This document shows, one piece after another, positions 27,636-36,927 of a stretch of 64,000 nt of DNA (positions are counted from its first letter, which is position 1; each line of letters opens with the position of its first letter). A program made the position numbers and the translations under genes. Source of the DNA: CALMZY01 sp052033915. GTDB taxonomy: Bacteria; Verrucomicrobiota; Kiritimatiellia; CAIQIC01; JAGNIJ01. The notes below the pieces were generated by a model. That model was given only the letters and a program-made list of their open reading frames with translations. It had not been told where the DNA came from and did no database searches. The DNA lies in contig JBPOJF010000004.1 in the NCBI GenBank assembly GCA_052033915.1, positions 50,829-114,828 of the forward strand. The letters run 5' to 3'.

Positions 27636-29207
27636 ATGAAACTGGTGAGCGTGGCGCAGATGCGCGAACTTGACCGCCGTACGATCGAGGAGAGCGGAAT
27701 CTCCGGCGAGAAACTCATGGATCGGGCGGGGCATGGAGTGGCCGACATCGCAAGGAGGGTGGCGGAGACCGTCGGATTTTACAATCCGACCATCCATCTC
27801 CTTGCGGGACGCGGGAACAACGGGGGCGATGTCTTTGCCGCGGCCCGGCATCTGAAGAGCATGGGGTTGAGGGTGGAGGTCTGGCTGGCCGGAGCCGCGA
27901 ACGAAGTGCACGGCGATGCGCTGAAGCACCTGAGCCGGATGAAGTCCGCCGGTATCGCCCTCGAGGAGCTTCCCACCAGGGAGGACTGGGATCAGGAGAT
28001 GCCCTTCGATGCCTTCGGCGATGTTCTGGTGGACGGCATTCTCGGAATCGGCGCCACGGGGCCCGCGCGCGGCCCGGCCGCCGGCGCCATCCAGTATATT
28101 AACGCGCACTCCATGGACTCGCTGGTTGTGGCGGTCGATATCCCGTCCGGATTGAACGCCGACACGGGCGCGGCGGAGGGCGAGGTTGTGCGCGCCGATG
28201 TGACGGTCACAATGGGGCTGCCCAAGAAAGGGCTCGTGGAGCCCTGCGCGCTCGACTACGTCGGTTCCGTCGAGGTCGTTCATATCGGAATTCCCGAAGA
28301 GTACATTTCGCAGATGCAGATGGAGAGCAACCGCGAGATGATTCATCTCATGGATTTGAAACCTCTCTTTCGCCGCCGGTCTCGCGCTTCGCACAAAGGG
28401 GACTACGGCCATGTCCTGCTGATCGGGGGGGCGCGCGGATACAGCGGGGCCATCGCCATGGCCGCTCGGGCCGCGTTGCGGTCCGGAGCGGGATTGGTCA
28501 CGGCCCTCGTGCCCGAGAGCATTGCGGATCGCGTGGCGGCCGCCTCGCTCGAGACCATGGTCATCGGCGCCCGGGAAACGCCCGAAGGCGCCCTGTCCGC
28601 CGACCTCTGGGCGGAGTGGAAAAACCGGGTGGATGATTTCGATGCGGTTCTGGTCGGACCCGGATTGACGCGGGGCCCGCAGAGCCTGGCGCTTGTCCGA
28701 CATCTTATCCGCGACTGCATGGCGCCGCTGGTGTTGGATGCCGACGCCATCAGTGTCCTGGAGGGGCAGCCGCACTGGATCGAGCGGGCCAAGTGCCCCG
28801 TGGTCCTGACGCCGCATTCCGGGGAAATGGCGCGGCTGTTTTCGCAGGAAGTCGAACAGGTTCAGAAAGACCGTTGCGGGGTTGCGCTGGCGGCTGCCCG
28901 GTCCACCCGTGCGACCGTCGTTCTGAAGGGCGCGGGCACGGTTGTGGCGCAGGACGGAAAGCCTCTTTGTATCAACATGACGGGCAATCCCGGCATGGCG
29001 ACCGGCGGGTCCGGCGATGTCCTTTCCGGCATGTTGACGGGCCTGCTGGGCCAGAAACTTCAGCCTTTCGACGCCGCACGGATAGCCGTTTACCTGCACG
29101 GCAAGGCGGGGGACATGATCGTTTGCCGCAAGTCGCAGGCAGGTCTTGTGGCGGGCGATCTCATAGAGGAAATCCCCTATGTTTTTCGCGATGTGACTCT
29201 TCGATAA
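27636..29207 (+). CDS. nnr: bifunctional NAD(P)H-hydrate epimerase / ADP-dependent NAD(P)HX dehydratase
   Basis: The 523-residue protein repairs hydrated NADH and NADPH. The N-terminal YjeF epimerase domain (to about residue 215) has HLLAGRGNNGGDVFAAARHL and VDIPSGLNADTGAA. The C-terminal ribokinase-like dehydratase domain has KGDYGHVLLIGGARGYSGA, VLTPHSGEMARLF, VVLKGAGTVVA and the catalytic NPGMATGGSGDVLSGMLTGL. The ATG at 27636 is preceded by GAAGAAGGA. It lies just after acpS, an arrangement found in other bacteria. Confidence 0.95.
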   Translation: MKLVSVAQMRELDRRTIEESGISGEKLMDRAGHGVADIARRVAETVGFYNPTIHLLAGRGNNGGDVFAAARHLKSMGLRVEVWLAGAANEVHGDALKHLSRMKSAGIALEELPTREDWDQEMPFDAFGDVLVDGILGIGATGPARGPAAGAIQYINAHSMDSLVVAVDIPSGLNADTGAAEGEVVRADVTVTMGLPKKGLVEPCALDYVGSVEVVHIGIPEEYISQMQMESNREMIHLMDLKPLFRRRSRASHKGDYGHVLLIGGARGYSGAIAMAARAALRSGAGLVTALVPESIADRVAAASLETMVIGARETPEGALSADLWAEWKNRVDDFDAVLVGPGLTRGPQSLALVRHLIRDCMAPLVLDADAISVLEGQPHWIERAKCPVVLTPHSGEMARLFSQEVEQVQKDRCGVALAAARSTRATVVLKGAGTVVAQDGKPLCINMTGNPGMATGGSGDVLSGMLTGLLGQKLQPFDAARIAVYLHGKAGDMIVCRKSQAGLVAGDLIEEIPYVFRDVTLR

Positions 29208-29273
29208 AGGATTGGCGCAGGATATGCTTTTGAGTTATGTTGCCACAGATTCCGCATTTTCGCGGATGAGCCT

Positions 29274-30404
29274 ATGAAGATCGAACGAGCCACCAAGAAG
29301 GATTTCAAGGCGCTGATGGACCTGATGGTCCTCAGTTATCGAACCCGGGATTCCGCGCATCCACGCTTCGAGGAACTCCTTCCGGATCTGTACCAGCCCA
29401 CCGAGGAGTCGATGCAGCAACACCTGATCGTGCGGGAGGGGGGCCGGATTTCTGCGTCCGTCGGCATCTACCCGTTTGAAGTCAGATGTGCAAATGTGCA
29501 AATGAAGGTGGCGGGAGTCGGCGGAGTCTGTACCTCGCCGGAGCATCAGGGCCAGGGGCTGATGACGGCGCTGATCGAGGCCGCGCGCGCGGAAATCGCC
29601 GCCCGGCGCTATCCCGTATCGTGGTTGTCCGGCAACCGCGCGTTGTACGCTCCCTTTGGCTGGGAAAAAGCCGGCTCGGATCTTCTGGTTCACGGCGCGG
29701 AATTGAAGCCGGAAGACACGCCGCGCGGCTGGGCCGTGAAACAGCTTTCGTCACCGGATGAAGCCCTGTCGGCCATCCTGGAAGCGCGGAACCGGATGGT
29801 GGCCTGCGGCCTTTGCAGCGACGACGTGTACAAGATCAAGTGCTGCCGGCTGGGCATGGAAGTGTGGGAGGCGCGACAAGGTTCGTCCTTTGCCTATGTC
29901 GTCGCGAACCGGAACCGGAACTGGCTGGCCGAATGGGGAGGGGATGTCGAAGGGGTCCGCGCCCTGATTTACAGGCTGATGACGGGAAAGGGCCGGTGGT
30001 CTGTCCGCCTGCCGCCGGTGCACGATGAGTATGTGAACATGTTCCTGCGCATCGCGGGCGTGATTGTTCCGGGGATGGACAACCTGGCAGTGTGCAACTT
30101 GCCGGAACTGGCGCGCGCTTGCGAGAGTTACTGGGCGTTGCAGTGGCCGCGGGACAGAGGGGTGCGCCTGGTGTCCTGTACGAAAGACAACCTGGTCACA
30201 GAAGTCTGTATTTCGGGTGGAGGCACGGTGCGCAACAGTCTTGACCGCAACGATTTCCTGTTGCAGCTTGATCCGTTGCAGATGTCTCTCCTGCTCTTTG
30301 GGCCGATCAAGCCGTCGATCATGCTCAACCTTCCTGTCGAGCATCAGTGGCTGGATCGCGTTTTTCCGCTGCCTTTCTATGTGCCCTCCCTGTGGCGGGT
30401 TTGA
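29274..30404 (+). CDS. GNAT-family N-acetyltransferase, Eis-like architecture
   Basis: The 376-residue protein starts with a GNAT domain. Its acetyl-CoA motif is GVGGVCTSPEHQGQGLMTALIEAA, with the pyrophosphate-binding QGQGLM loop, and it contains SWLSGNRALYAPFGWEKAG. A long C-terminal part (about 160-376) resembles the second GNAT-like plus sterol-carrier-like region of Eis-type acetyltransferases. The substrate is unknown; Eis proteins acetylate amines on aminoglycosides or peptides. No strong ribosome site is visible. Confidence 0.75.
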   Translation: MKIERATKKDFKALMDLMVLSYRTRDSAHPRFEELLPDLYQPTEESMQQHLIVREGGRISASVGIYPFEVRCANVQMKVAGVGGVCTSPEHQGQGLMTALIEAARAEIAARRYPVSWLSGNRALYAPFGWEKAGSDLLVHGAELKPEDTPRGWAVKQLSSPDEALSAILEARNRMVACGLCSDDVYKIKCCRLGMEVWEARQGSSFAYVVANRNRNWLAEWGGDVEGVRALIYRLMTGKGRWSVRLPPVHDEYVNMFLRIAGVIVPGMDNLAVCNLPELARACESYWALQWPRDRGVRLVSCTKDNLVTEVCISGGGTVRNSLDRNDFLLQLDPLQMSLLLFGPIKPSIMLNLPVEHQWLDRVFPLPFYVPSLWRV

Positions 30405-30413
30405 GGTGTCCAT

Positions 30414-30441
30414 TTGACTTGTGTGTAACGCGGGATAGGAT
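30414..30441 (+). promoter_or_regulatory. promoter of panD
   Basis: TTGACT and TAGGAT are separated by 16 bases, with six bases (GGAATC) between the -10 box and the ATG. The start codon is fixed by homology, so the mRNA is predicted to be leaderless. The bases AGGATGG could alternatively be read as a ribosome site. Confidence 0.5.
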
Positions 30442-30447
30442 GGAATC

Positions 30448-30801
30448 ATGCTGATTACGATGCTGAAAGCGAAGATTCACCGGGCCACGCTGACCGGAAC
30501 GGATTTGAACTATGAAGGCAGCATTACGGTGGATCGCGATCTTCTGGATAAGGCCGGCATTCTGCCGGGCGAGCAGGTTCACGTCCTGAACATCAACAAC
30601 GGCTCCAGGCTTGTGACCTACGCGATTACCGCCCCCCGAGGATCCGGAACGGTTCTCCTGAACGGACCCGCCGCGCGGCTCGGTACGATCGGGGACCAGG
30701 TGGTGATTCTCTCCTATGGCCACCTCACGGCCGCCGAGGCGCGAAAGCATAAACCGGTGGTCATCCTGGTTGACGGGAAAAACCGGCCCCGGAAGAAGTA
30801 G
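30448..30801 (+). CDS. panD: aspartate 1-decarboxylase PanD
   Basis: The 117-residue pyruvoyl enzyme makes beta-alanine for pantothenate. The proenzyme cleaves itself between Gly24 and Ser25 in LNYEGSITVD, at exactly the position seen in E. coli PanD, which fixes the start codon at 30448. Other conserved parts are KAKIHRATLTG, EQVHVLNINNGSR, VLLNGPAARLG and GDQVVILSYGHL. No other pantothenate gene is nearby. Confidence 0.96.
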   Translation: MLITMLKAKIHRATLTGTDLNYEGSITVDRDLLDKAGILPGEQVHVLNINNGSRLVTYAITAPRGSGTVLLNGPAARLGTIGDQVVILSYGHLTAAEARKHKPVVILVDGKNRPRKK

Positions 30802-30844
30802 GGGCGTTCGTTCAACAGGTGTTGATCCCCGCAACGCGGCGGGT

Positions 30845-30919
30845 TGGAGCCGGCGGTCGGATTCGAACCGACGACCCCCTGATTACAAATCAGGAGCTCT
30901 GCCGCTGAGCTACACCGGC
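30845..30919 (-). tRNA. tRNA-Thr (anticodon TGT)
   Basis: The minus strand folds into a cloverleaf with acceptor GCCGGTG/CGCCGGC (one T-G pair), D-arm TAGCTCAGCGGCAGAGC, anticodon stem CCTGA/TCAGG around loop TTTGTAA (anticodon TGT) and a T-arm with GGTTCGAATCC. The discriminator is T and CCA is encoded. Confidence 0.97.
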
Positions 30920-30937
30920 CGGCATGTGAACCGGTGC

Positions 30938-30967
30938 AGTGTAGTCTCTTGCCCCGAAAAAAAGCAA
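30938..30967 (-). promoter_or_regulatory. promoter of tRNA-Thr
   Basis: On the minus strand TTGCTT and TACACT are separated by 18 bases, about 19 bases before the mature tRNA 5' end. Confidence 0.5.
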
Positions 30968-30975
30968 CGCCGCAG

Positions 30976-33468
30976 TCAGCGTCGGACGGGGGCATAAATA
31001 TTGTTGTCGCCGACCGCCGGGGCGGTTTTCCTGGCGGGCGCCGCCGGTTTGGGTTGGGGTCTCGGAGTCGCCGGCTCATCGGCAGACACGGAGTCTTCTT
31101 CGACCGCTTCTTCTTGAAGTTTCTTTTTCAACTCGGCCGCTTTTCTGTCCACGGCCAGACGCCTGGCTTCAGCCGCCTTCCAGTCGGCGCGCCATCGATC
31201 CTCAAGTTTCTTCAGCTTGGCTGCCTGTTCTTCTTCGGCCCGTTTCTGCTGGGCGAGGAGTCCCTTCCGGTACTTGTCTTGTTCGGACCGCTTCTGCTCT
31301 TTTGCCGCCTTGAGCGCCGCCTCTCTCTTTTCCCGGGCGAGCCGTTCCTGTTCGGCCTTCTTCTGCTCCTCCAGCCGCTTTGCCTCGGCTGCCTGCTGTC
31401 TCTCAAGACGTTGCTGTTCGGCGAGGAGTTCCTGGCGTGCCTTCTCTTCTTCCTCCAGCCGTTTCGCTTCGGCCGCCTGCTGCCTCTCAAGACGTTGCTG
31501 TTCAGCGAGGAGTTCCTGCCGCGCCTTCTCTTCTTCCTCCAGCCGCTTCGCCTCGGCTTCCTGCTGTTCCGCCAGTCGCATTTCTTCGATCAGCCGCTCT
31601 TCTTCGGCCTTCTGTGCTTCGGCGTTTCGCAAGGTTGCCAGTCTATACTCCTCCATCCTTTGCTGTTCGGCGAGAAGCTCCTGTCGCTCCCATTCCTCCT
31701 CGGCCAGGCGCCGGGCCTCGACTTCAGAAGCGGAGACCGACGCCGCGGTTGATTCGGCTTCGGCAGGGATCACCAGCGTCTGCCCGATCATGATAATGTC
31801 GCCCTGAATCTCCGGGTTTGCCTGTCTCAGGGCGGACAGTTTCACGCCGTGCAGCTTTGCGATGCTTGAAAGACGGTCGCCGGACTGGACGACATACAGG
31901 GATTCGGCGGCGGGTGTTTCGCTCTCGACGGGAGCCGGCTCCGGGACGGTTTCTTGAGAAGGTTCCTGGGGCTTCGCGAGAAGTTGCTGCCGTGCCGCTT
32001 CTTCGTCGGCCAGGCGCCGGGCCTCGGCCGCCTGGAGTTCGGCTTGCCGCTCCTGTTCCTTCTTCTCCTCGGCCAACCGTCGCTCTTCCGCCTTGATCTC
32101 AGCCAGTCTCTGTTTTTCCGCCTTCTTCAACTCCGCGAGCCGTTGTTTCTCGGCTTCTTTGAGCGCGGCTTGCCGCTGCGCCTCGGCCTTCTTCTCCGCG
32201 GCCAGCCGCTGTTTCTCAGCCTCTTCGAGTTCGGCTTGTCGCTGCGCCTCGGCCTTCTTCTCCGCAGCCAGCCGGCGCTTTTCCGCCTTCTTTTCAGCGG
32301 CCAGGCGCTTCTTCTCGGCCTTCCTCTCGGCAGCCAGTTTTTGGGCGGCTTCCTCTTTTTCCTTTTCGATCCGCTCCGTCTCTGCCTCGAGCGCCGTCTC
32401 CTTCTCGCTTTCCAGCTTCCATCGCTGGAACCATGACAGCGTCGGCGGCGTTGCGGGAGGAGTGTCTATCGGCTGAATCGCGTTGGCCGGCGGCTGAGCT
32501 TCAGGTTCTTCCGCGACTTGTTCCGGAGCCGGGGGAGGGGGAATGGGCACGGCCGAGGCGGCTTTTCGCGCGGCTTCTTCCGCTGCCTTTTCAGCCTCGA
32601 TCTTTTCCTTCTCCCGCCGGGCGGCTTCTTTTTCGGCGCGGGCCAGGGCCCGGCGTTCGTTCCAGGAAAGCTTCGGAGGAGCGGCGTTCGATTGCGGCAC
32701 CGGAGGGGTTTCCTGCGCCAGCATCGCCGGCGGAGGAACGGACGGGGGGGGCGGAGAAAGATCAACGGCCGGCGCGGCCTGGGTCACGGCGTCCGTGGCG
32801 CAGTGCTTGGCGATAATGGTGGTCAGATACTGCGCAAGAATCTCCGCGGACGCGGTGTTGTGTTTCTGTTCGGACCTGTAGATGGCGGCGCGCGCGATGT
32901 CCATCGCCTTGATGAAGTGTTCGGACGTCGGGTCGTACAGTTGGCAAAGAGGGATGTTCTTCTCCTTCGCGTAGGCCAATTGCGCGCTCTGTACGGCAGC
33001 CATCACGGCGGCCATGGAGCGCACGGACTCGTGGGTCATGCTTGCCGGCGTTTCCTCGGCCGCGGCCCGGAGTTCCTTCGACAACTTCTGCGAATCGATG
33101 ACGGGCGCGCAGGACTGAATGACGGGCACGTAGCGGCCGCGATGCTGGAAAACGGTTCCGGAAAAAAGGTACTCGCTCTTCACGGCCAGGTTGCTCATGG
33201 CCGGGAGGATTTCGGCGGAGGCGTAGCAGATTCCGACGTTCCGGGTGGAAAACTCCGCATACCGCTTGTTTTCGATTTCCACCTTTGCGTTCTTGGGCGG
33301 TTCCACCAGCGTGTCCCGAAAAACGATGGGCCGCGCCCAATACTTCTGGGGCGTCTTCAGGAGATCCGCGACTTCAACGCTCTTGTACGGGTTCTCCGCC
33401 CGGCAAAAAAGGGGCAAGGCAGCCACAAAAAGGAGGGCTAGGAGCCGCGATGTTCGGTGTGTGCACAC
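30976..33468 (-). CDS. secreted LysM protein with very long charged coiled coil
   Basis: Reading from GTG at 33468 gives 830 residues with a signal peptide (RLLALLFVAALPLFCRA). The GTG is preferred over an ATG at 33520-33522 because a promoter (33478-33507) lies inside that extension. Residues up to about 240 form a globular domain of unknown family. Ala/Lys/Glu/Arg-rich coiled coil follows, interrupted near two-thirds of the chain by a LysM domain (YVVQSGDRLSSIAKLHGVKLS...MIGQTLVIPAE) that would bind peptidoglycan. After it the coiled coil includes two 28-residue repeats (AEAKRLEEEEKARQELLAEQ). The length and charge suggest a periplasm-spanning or tethering role. Function is not known. Confidence 0.7.
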   Translation of the reverse strand: MCTHRTSRLLALLFVAALPLFCRAENPYKSVEVADLLKTPQKYWARPIVFRDTLVEPPKNAKVEIENKRYAEFSTRNVGICYASAEILPAMSNLAVKSEYLFSGTVFQHRGRYVPVIQSCAPVIDSQKLSKELRAAAEETPASMTHESVRSMAAVMAAVQSAQLAYAKEKNIPLCQLYDPTSEHFIKAMDIARAAIYRSEQKHNTASAEILAQYLTTIIAKHCATDAVTQAAPAVDLSPPPPSVPPPAMLAQETPPVPQSNAAPPKLSWNERRALARAEKEAARREKEKIEAEKAAEEAARKAASAVPIPPPPAPEQVAEEPEAQPPANAIQPIDTPPATPPTLSWFQRWKLESEKETALEAETERIEKEKEEAAQKLAAERKAEKKRLAAEKKAEKRRLAAEKKAEAQRQAELEEAEKQRLAAEKKAEAQRQAALKEAEKQRLAELKKAEKQRLAEIKAEERRLAEEKKEQERQAELQAAEARRLADEEAARQQLLAKPQEPSQETVPEPAPVESETPAAESLYVVQSGDRLSSIAKLHGVKLSALRQANPEIQGDIIMIGQTLVIPAEAESTAASVSASEVEARRLAEEEWERQELLAEQQRMEEYRLATLRNAEAQKAEEERLIEEMRLAEQQEAEAKRLEEEEKARQELLAEQQRLERQQAAEAKRLEEEEKARQELLAEQQRLERQQAAEAKRLEEQKKAEQERLAREKREAALKAAKEQKRSEQDKYRKGLLAQQKRAEEEQAAKLKKLEDRWRADWKAAEARRLAVDRKAAELKKKLQEEAVEEDSVSADEPATPRPQPKPAAPARKTAPAVGDNNIYAPVRR
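31391..31558 (-). repeat. 84-bp tandem repeat in the coiled-coil gene
   Basis: Two direct copies of an 84-base unit (31391-31474 and 31475-31558) differ at only a few positions. Each encodes 28 residues, exactly four coiled-coil heptads. Confidence 0.75.
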
Positions 33469-33477
33469 TGGACAATA

Positions 33478-33507
33478 AATATCGCGCTTATTGGCGCGGC
33501 AGGTCAA
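33478..33507 (-). promoter_or_regulatory. promoter of the LysM coiled-coil gene
   Basis: On the minus strand TTGACC and GATATT are separated by 18 bases. The -10 ends nine bases before the GTG at 33468, which supports that start and a near-leaderless mRNA. Confidence 0.5.
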
Positions 33508-33643
33508 GAAAAAGAGGGTCATGGACGGCGCTGTTCAGATGCCGTAAGGGCCTTCAGCAAAGGCTGGGGAGGCAACGAGCAGGACCACGGTCACGCCCCC
33601 TCCCTTCCAGTCGGGATGTGAAGATGATTATGGGGCGGCCGGA

Positions 33644-34288
33644 TCAGTTTTTTCCGGCGGATGGGCACAGGTCTTTCACCGGACAGCCGGGGCAGTTCGG
33701 CTTGCGCGCGAAACAGCACCGGCGGCCATGAAAGACCATGCAGTGGGAAAAGTCGCTCCAGTCCTTTTCTGGCAGAAGAGCCTTCAGGTCGAACTCGATC
33801 TTGTCCGGGTTGTCATGGGTCGTGAAGCCCAGGCGGTTCGAAAGCCTTTTGAAGTGCGTGTCGACGATGATGCCGGGTCGGCCGTAGGCCGTCGCGATCA
33901 AGAGGTTGGCGGTTTTCCGGCCGATGCCCGGGAGGGTGATCAAGACATCCAGATCATCGGGAATCCTGCCGCCGTGGTTTTTCTCCAACTCCGCGCCCAA
34001 GGCTCGAATGTTCTTTGCCTTGTTGCGGAAAAAGCCGGTGGACCGGATCTCGTTCTCGAGGACATCCTGGGGAGTTTTTGCCCAATCCGCGGCGGTCCGG
34101 TATTTCCTGAACAACGCCGGTGTGACCCTGTTGACGCGCTTGTCCGTGCACTGCGCGGACAGGATCGCCGCCACGGCCAGCTCCAGTGGATTCGAGAATA
34201 TCAGTTCGCACCCCGCGTCGGGGTAGGCGGCGCGAAGGCTCTGTAGAACCTTTGCCGCTCTTTTCCTTAAGGCGAGCGTGGGATTCAT
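33644..34288 (-). CDS. nth: endonuclease III
   Basis: The 214-residue DNA glycosylase/AP lyase removes oxidised pyrimidines. The helix-hairpin-helix LPGIGRKTANLL carries the catalytic Lys, and the catalytic Asp is in IIVDTHFKRLSNRLG. The C-terminal 4Fe-4S cluster motif C-x6-C-x2-C-x5-C is CFARKPNCPGCPVKDLC. The start at 34288 (MNPTLALRKRAAKV) is chosen over an in-frame start 18 codons upstream, which lies in an intergenic repeat. It sits downstream of pnp on the same strand. Confidence 0.95.
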   Translation of the reverse strand: MNPTLALRKRAAKVLQSLRAAYPDAGCELIFSNPLELAVAAILSAQCTDKRVNRVTPALFRKYRTAADWAKTPQDVLENEIRSTGFFRNKAKNIRALGAELEKNHGGRIPDDLDVLITLPGIGRKTANLLIATAYGRPGIIVDTHFKRLSNRLGFTTHDNPDKIEFDLKALLPEKDWSDFSHCMVFHGRRCCFARKPNCPGCPVKDLCPSAGKN

Positions 34289-34298
34289 GGTGCGCTGC

Positions 34299-34361
34299 AA
34301 TGACGAATGTCCAAGCCGAACGAGGGTTTGGCCCTGGAGCATTCGTCATTCATTCGTCATT
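34299..34361. repeat. inverted and direct repeat between pnp and nth
   Basis: AATGACGAATG (34299-34309) is inverted at 34340-34350 as CATTCGTCATT, which is then repeated directly at 34351-34361. Inside lies a second stem, CCAAGCC/GGTTTGG. The arms are built from the seven-base step AATGACG, a third flavour of the 7-bp repeats in this window. Confidence 0.7.
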
Positions 34362-34369
34362 CCGCGAAG

Positions 34370-36475
34370 CTATTCCTTCGCGGGTCCGTCCTTCTCCTCC
34401 AGCGCGGCCTTGCGGCTGAGCCGGATCTTGCCGTTCTCCTCGACGTTGAGGCACTTGACCCATATCAGGTCGCCGACCTTGCAGATATCCTCGGTTTTCT
34501 TGACCCGGAAATTCGCCAGTTCGCTGATGTGAACCAGGCCTTCCGTGCCGGGGAAGATTTCGACGAACGCGCCGAATTCCTTCACGCCGGTAACCGTGCC
34601 GTGGTAGATCTTGCCGACCTCCGCGGACGCGGTCAGGTAGCCGACTTCCTGCACCGCCGCATCCATCGCCTTCCGGTCGGCGCTGAAGATACGGACCGTG
34701 CCGTCGTCTTCGATGTCAATCTGTGTGCCGGTGGTCTCGGTGATGTGGCGGATGTTCTTGCCGCCCGGGCCGATCAAGGCGCCGATCTTCTCGGGGTTGA
34801 TCTGGAGGACGGTGATCCGCGGCGCGTGTTCGGACAGGTCCGCGCGCGGCTGCGCGAGGATGCCCTGCATGAAATCGAGGATCTTCAGCCTCGTCGCACG
34901 GGCCTTTTCAAACGCTCCCTGAACCATGTCCCACGGCAGTCCCCGCAGCTTCAGGTCGACCTGGAAGCCGGTGATGCCGTCGCGCGTTCCGGCGACCTTG
35001 AAATCCATGTCGCCGCAATGATCTTCCGCGCCGATGATGTCGACCACGAGTTCCGACTTGCCGGGCGCGGTGAACAGGCCGATGGAGATTCCGGCCACCG
35101 GTTTGCGGATCGGTACGCCGGCATCCATCAGCGCGAGACAGCCCGCGCAGATGCTCGCCATGGAAGACGATCCGTTGGATTCCATGATCTCGGAAACCAC
35201 CCGCGTGGTGTACGGGAAGTCCGCGGGCATGACCGGCGCCAGCGAACGCTCCGCGAGCGCGCCGTGGCCGATTTCGCGGCGGCCGGTGCCGCCGAGGCGG
35301 CCGACTTCACCGACGCTGTAGGGCGGGAAGTTGTAGTGAAGCATGAACTTCTTCTGGTCCGGTCCGCCGGTCAGGCCGTCCATGGCCTGGATGTCGTCGC
35401 CGGTCCCGAGCGTGACGGTGGCCAGGGCCTGCGTCTCGCCGCGGCTGAACACCGATGAGCCGTGTGTGCGCGGGAGGACGTCGACCTGGGCGTCCAGCGG
35501 GCGGAGTTCGTCGAACCCGCGTCCGCCGATGCGATGCCTCTTCTCGAGGACAAGGCGGCGGACGGCTTCGATCTCCAGCGCGTCAAATACCTGGCGGAAT
35601 GTTTCGGGCGCGAGGTCCGGAAACGCTTCCTTCATCTTGGCGTCCAGCCCGGTCTTGATCTCGGTGACCTTGTTCTGGCGCTCGAGTTTTCCGTTGATCA
35701 TCAACGCCGCCTCGAGGTCCGCGCCCGCGAACTCGCGGGCCTTGTCGAGGAAGTTCTGGTCGATCGGCTTGTCGGCCACCACCTTGTCGGCCTTGCCGAA
35801 CTGCCTGCGCAGTTCGAGCTGGGCGTCGATCAGGGGGATGATGGCCTGGTGGCCGGCCTTCATGGCCGCCAGCATATCGGCCTCGGCGACTTCCTTGGCG
35901 GAGCCCTCGATCATCAGGGGCAGATCGCGGGTGCCGACGTAGATCAGGTCGAGGTCGCTGTCGGCCATTTCCGAGTGCGTCGGGTTGATGACGAACCGGC
36001 CGTTGATGCGGCCGACACGGACCGCGCCGATCGGGCCCATGAACGGGATTTCCGAGAGCGTGAGCGACGCGCTGGCGGCGTTGATGCTGAGAATGTCGGA
36101 CTCGTTTTCGCCGTCCGCGCTCAGCATGCTGTTGTTGATCTGGACTTCGTTGTAGTAGCCGTCCGGGAAGAGGGGACGGATGGGGCGGTCGGTGACGCGC
36201 GCCGTCAGGATCTCTTTCTCGGAGGGACGGGCTTCGCGCTTGAAGTAGCCGCCGGGGAACCGGCCGGCCGCGTAGAACTTCTCGCGGTACTCGACCTGGA
36301 GCGGGAAGTAATCGATTCCCTCCCTGGGTTTGTCGGTCGCGGTGACCGCGGAAAACACGACGGTTTCCCCGAGCTGCACCGTGACGGCGCCATGCGCCTG
36401 CTTGGCGAGAAAGCCCGATTCAAAACGGATTTTCTTGCCGCCCACATCGACTTCGATGGATTTTGCTTTATTCAT
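34370..36475 (-). CDS. pnp: polyribonucleotide nucleotidyltransferase (PNPase)
   Basis: The 701-residue phosphorolytic 3'-5' exoribonuclease has two RNase PH domains. The first includes VTDRPIRPLFPDGY. The catalytic second one includes SSVFSRGETQALATVTLG, PYSVGEVGRLGGTGRREIGHGALAERSL and IIGAEDHCGDMDFKVAGT. A KH domain (INPEKIGALIGPGGKNIRHITE) and an S1 domain (GTVTGVKEFGAFVEIFPGTEGLVHISEL) follow. Start at 36475 (MNKAKSIEVDVGGK) is chosen for its purine-rich AAGAAAGAGAAAG upstream. It follows rpsO, the classical rpsO-pnp order. Confidence 0.97.
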   Translation of the reverse strand: MNKAKSIEVDVGGKKIRFESGFLAKQAHGAVTVQLGETVVFSAVTATDKPREGIDYFPLQVEYREKFYAAGRFPGGYFKREARPSEKEILTARVTDRPIRPLFPDGYYNEVQINNSMLSADGENESDILSINAASASLTLSEIPFMGPIGAVRVGRINGRFVINPTHSEMADSDLDLIYVGTRDLPLMIEGSAKEVAEADMLAAMKAGHQAIIPLIDAQLELRRQFGKADKVVADKPIDQNFLDKAREFAGADLEAALMINGKLERQNKVTEIKTGLDAKMKEAFPDLAPETFRQVFDALEIEAVRRLVLEKRHRIGGRGFDELRPLDAQVDVLPRTHGSSVFSRGETQALATVTLGTGDDIQAMDGLTGGPDQKKFMLHYNFPPYSVGEVGRLGGTGRREIGHGALAERSLAPVMPADFPYTTRVVSEIMESNGSSSMASICAGCLALMDAGVPIRKPVAGISIGLFTAPGKSELVVDIIGAEDHCGDMDFKVAGTRDGITGFQVDLKLRGLPWDMVQGAFEKARATRLKILDFMQGILAQPRADLSEHAPRITVLQINPEKIGALIGPGGKNIRHITETTGTQIDIEDDGTVRIFSADRKAMDAAVQEVGYLTASAEVGKIYHGTVTGVKEFGAFVEIFPGTEGLVHISELANFRVKKTEDICKVGDLIWVKCLNVEENGKIRLSRKAALEEKDGPAKE

Positions 36476-36601
36476 TTTCTTTCTCTTTCTTGGAAACAAA
36501 AGGGATGAAGAGATCGCGTGATTGCGACAGAGAAGACTGAATCTGCCCGGCGCGCAGCGCCATGAGTGGAGACAGAGTCAGAGTGACTGAGAGGAATGAA
36601 G

Positions 36602-36865
36602 CTACCGGCGCAGGCCGAGGCGCTCGATGAGTTTCTTGTAGCGCTCTTCGTGCGTCCGCCTGAGGTAGTCCAAAAGGCGCCGACGGCGGCTCACCATCAT
36701 GATCAATCCACGGCGCGAGCTGTGGTCCTTGACATGATTCTTGAGGTGATCCGTCAGATCCTTGATACGCTGGGTCAGCAGGGCCACCTGCACCTCGGAG
36801 GAGCCGGTATCCCGGTCGTGGAGCTTGTATTCCTGCTGAACCGCTGTCTTTGTTGCGTCTGCCAT
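36602..36865 (-). CDS. rpsO: 30S ribosomal protein S15
   Basis: The 87-residue protein has S15 length and the signature DTGSSEVQVALLTQRIKDLTDHL, then HSSRRGLIMMVSRRRRLLDYL. It binds 16S rRNA helices 20-22 early in assembly. The start at 36865 (MADATKTAVQQEYKLHD) gives the standard N-terminus. The leader is purine-rich and contains a small hairpin (CCAGA-ACAGG-TCTGG) just before GGGAAG. S15 autoregulates in several bacteria through leader RNA, so this hairpin may matter. Confidence 0.97.
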   Translation of the reverse strand: MADATKTAVQQEYKLHDRDTGSSEVQVALLTQRIKDLTDHLKNHVKDHSSRRGLIMMVSRRRRLLDYLRRTHEERYKKLIERLGLRR

Positions 36866-36927
36866 ATATCTTCCCAGACCTGTTCTGGTTTTCTCTTCTT
36901 TTTCCTTTTTCTTTTTTCCGGGGCGTG

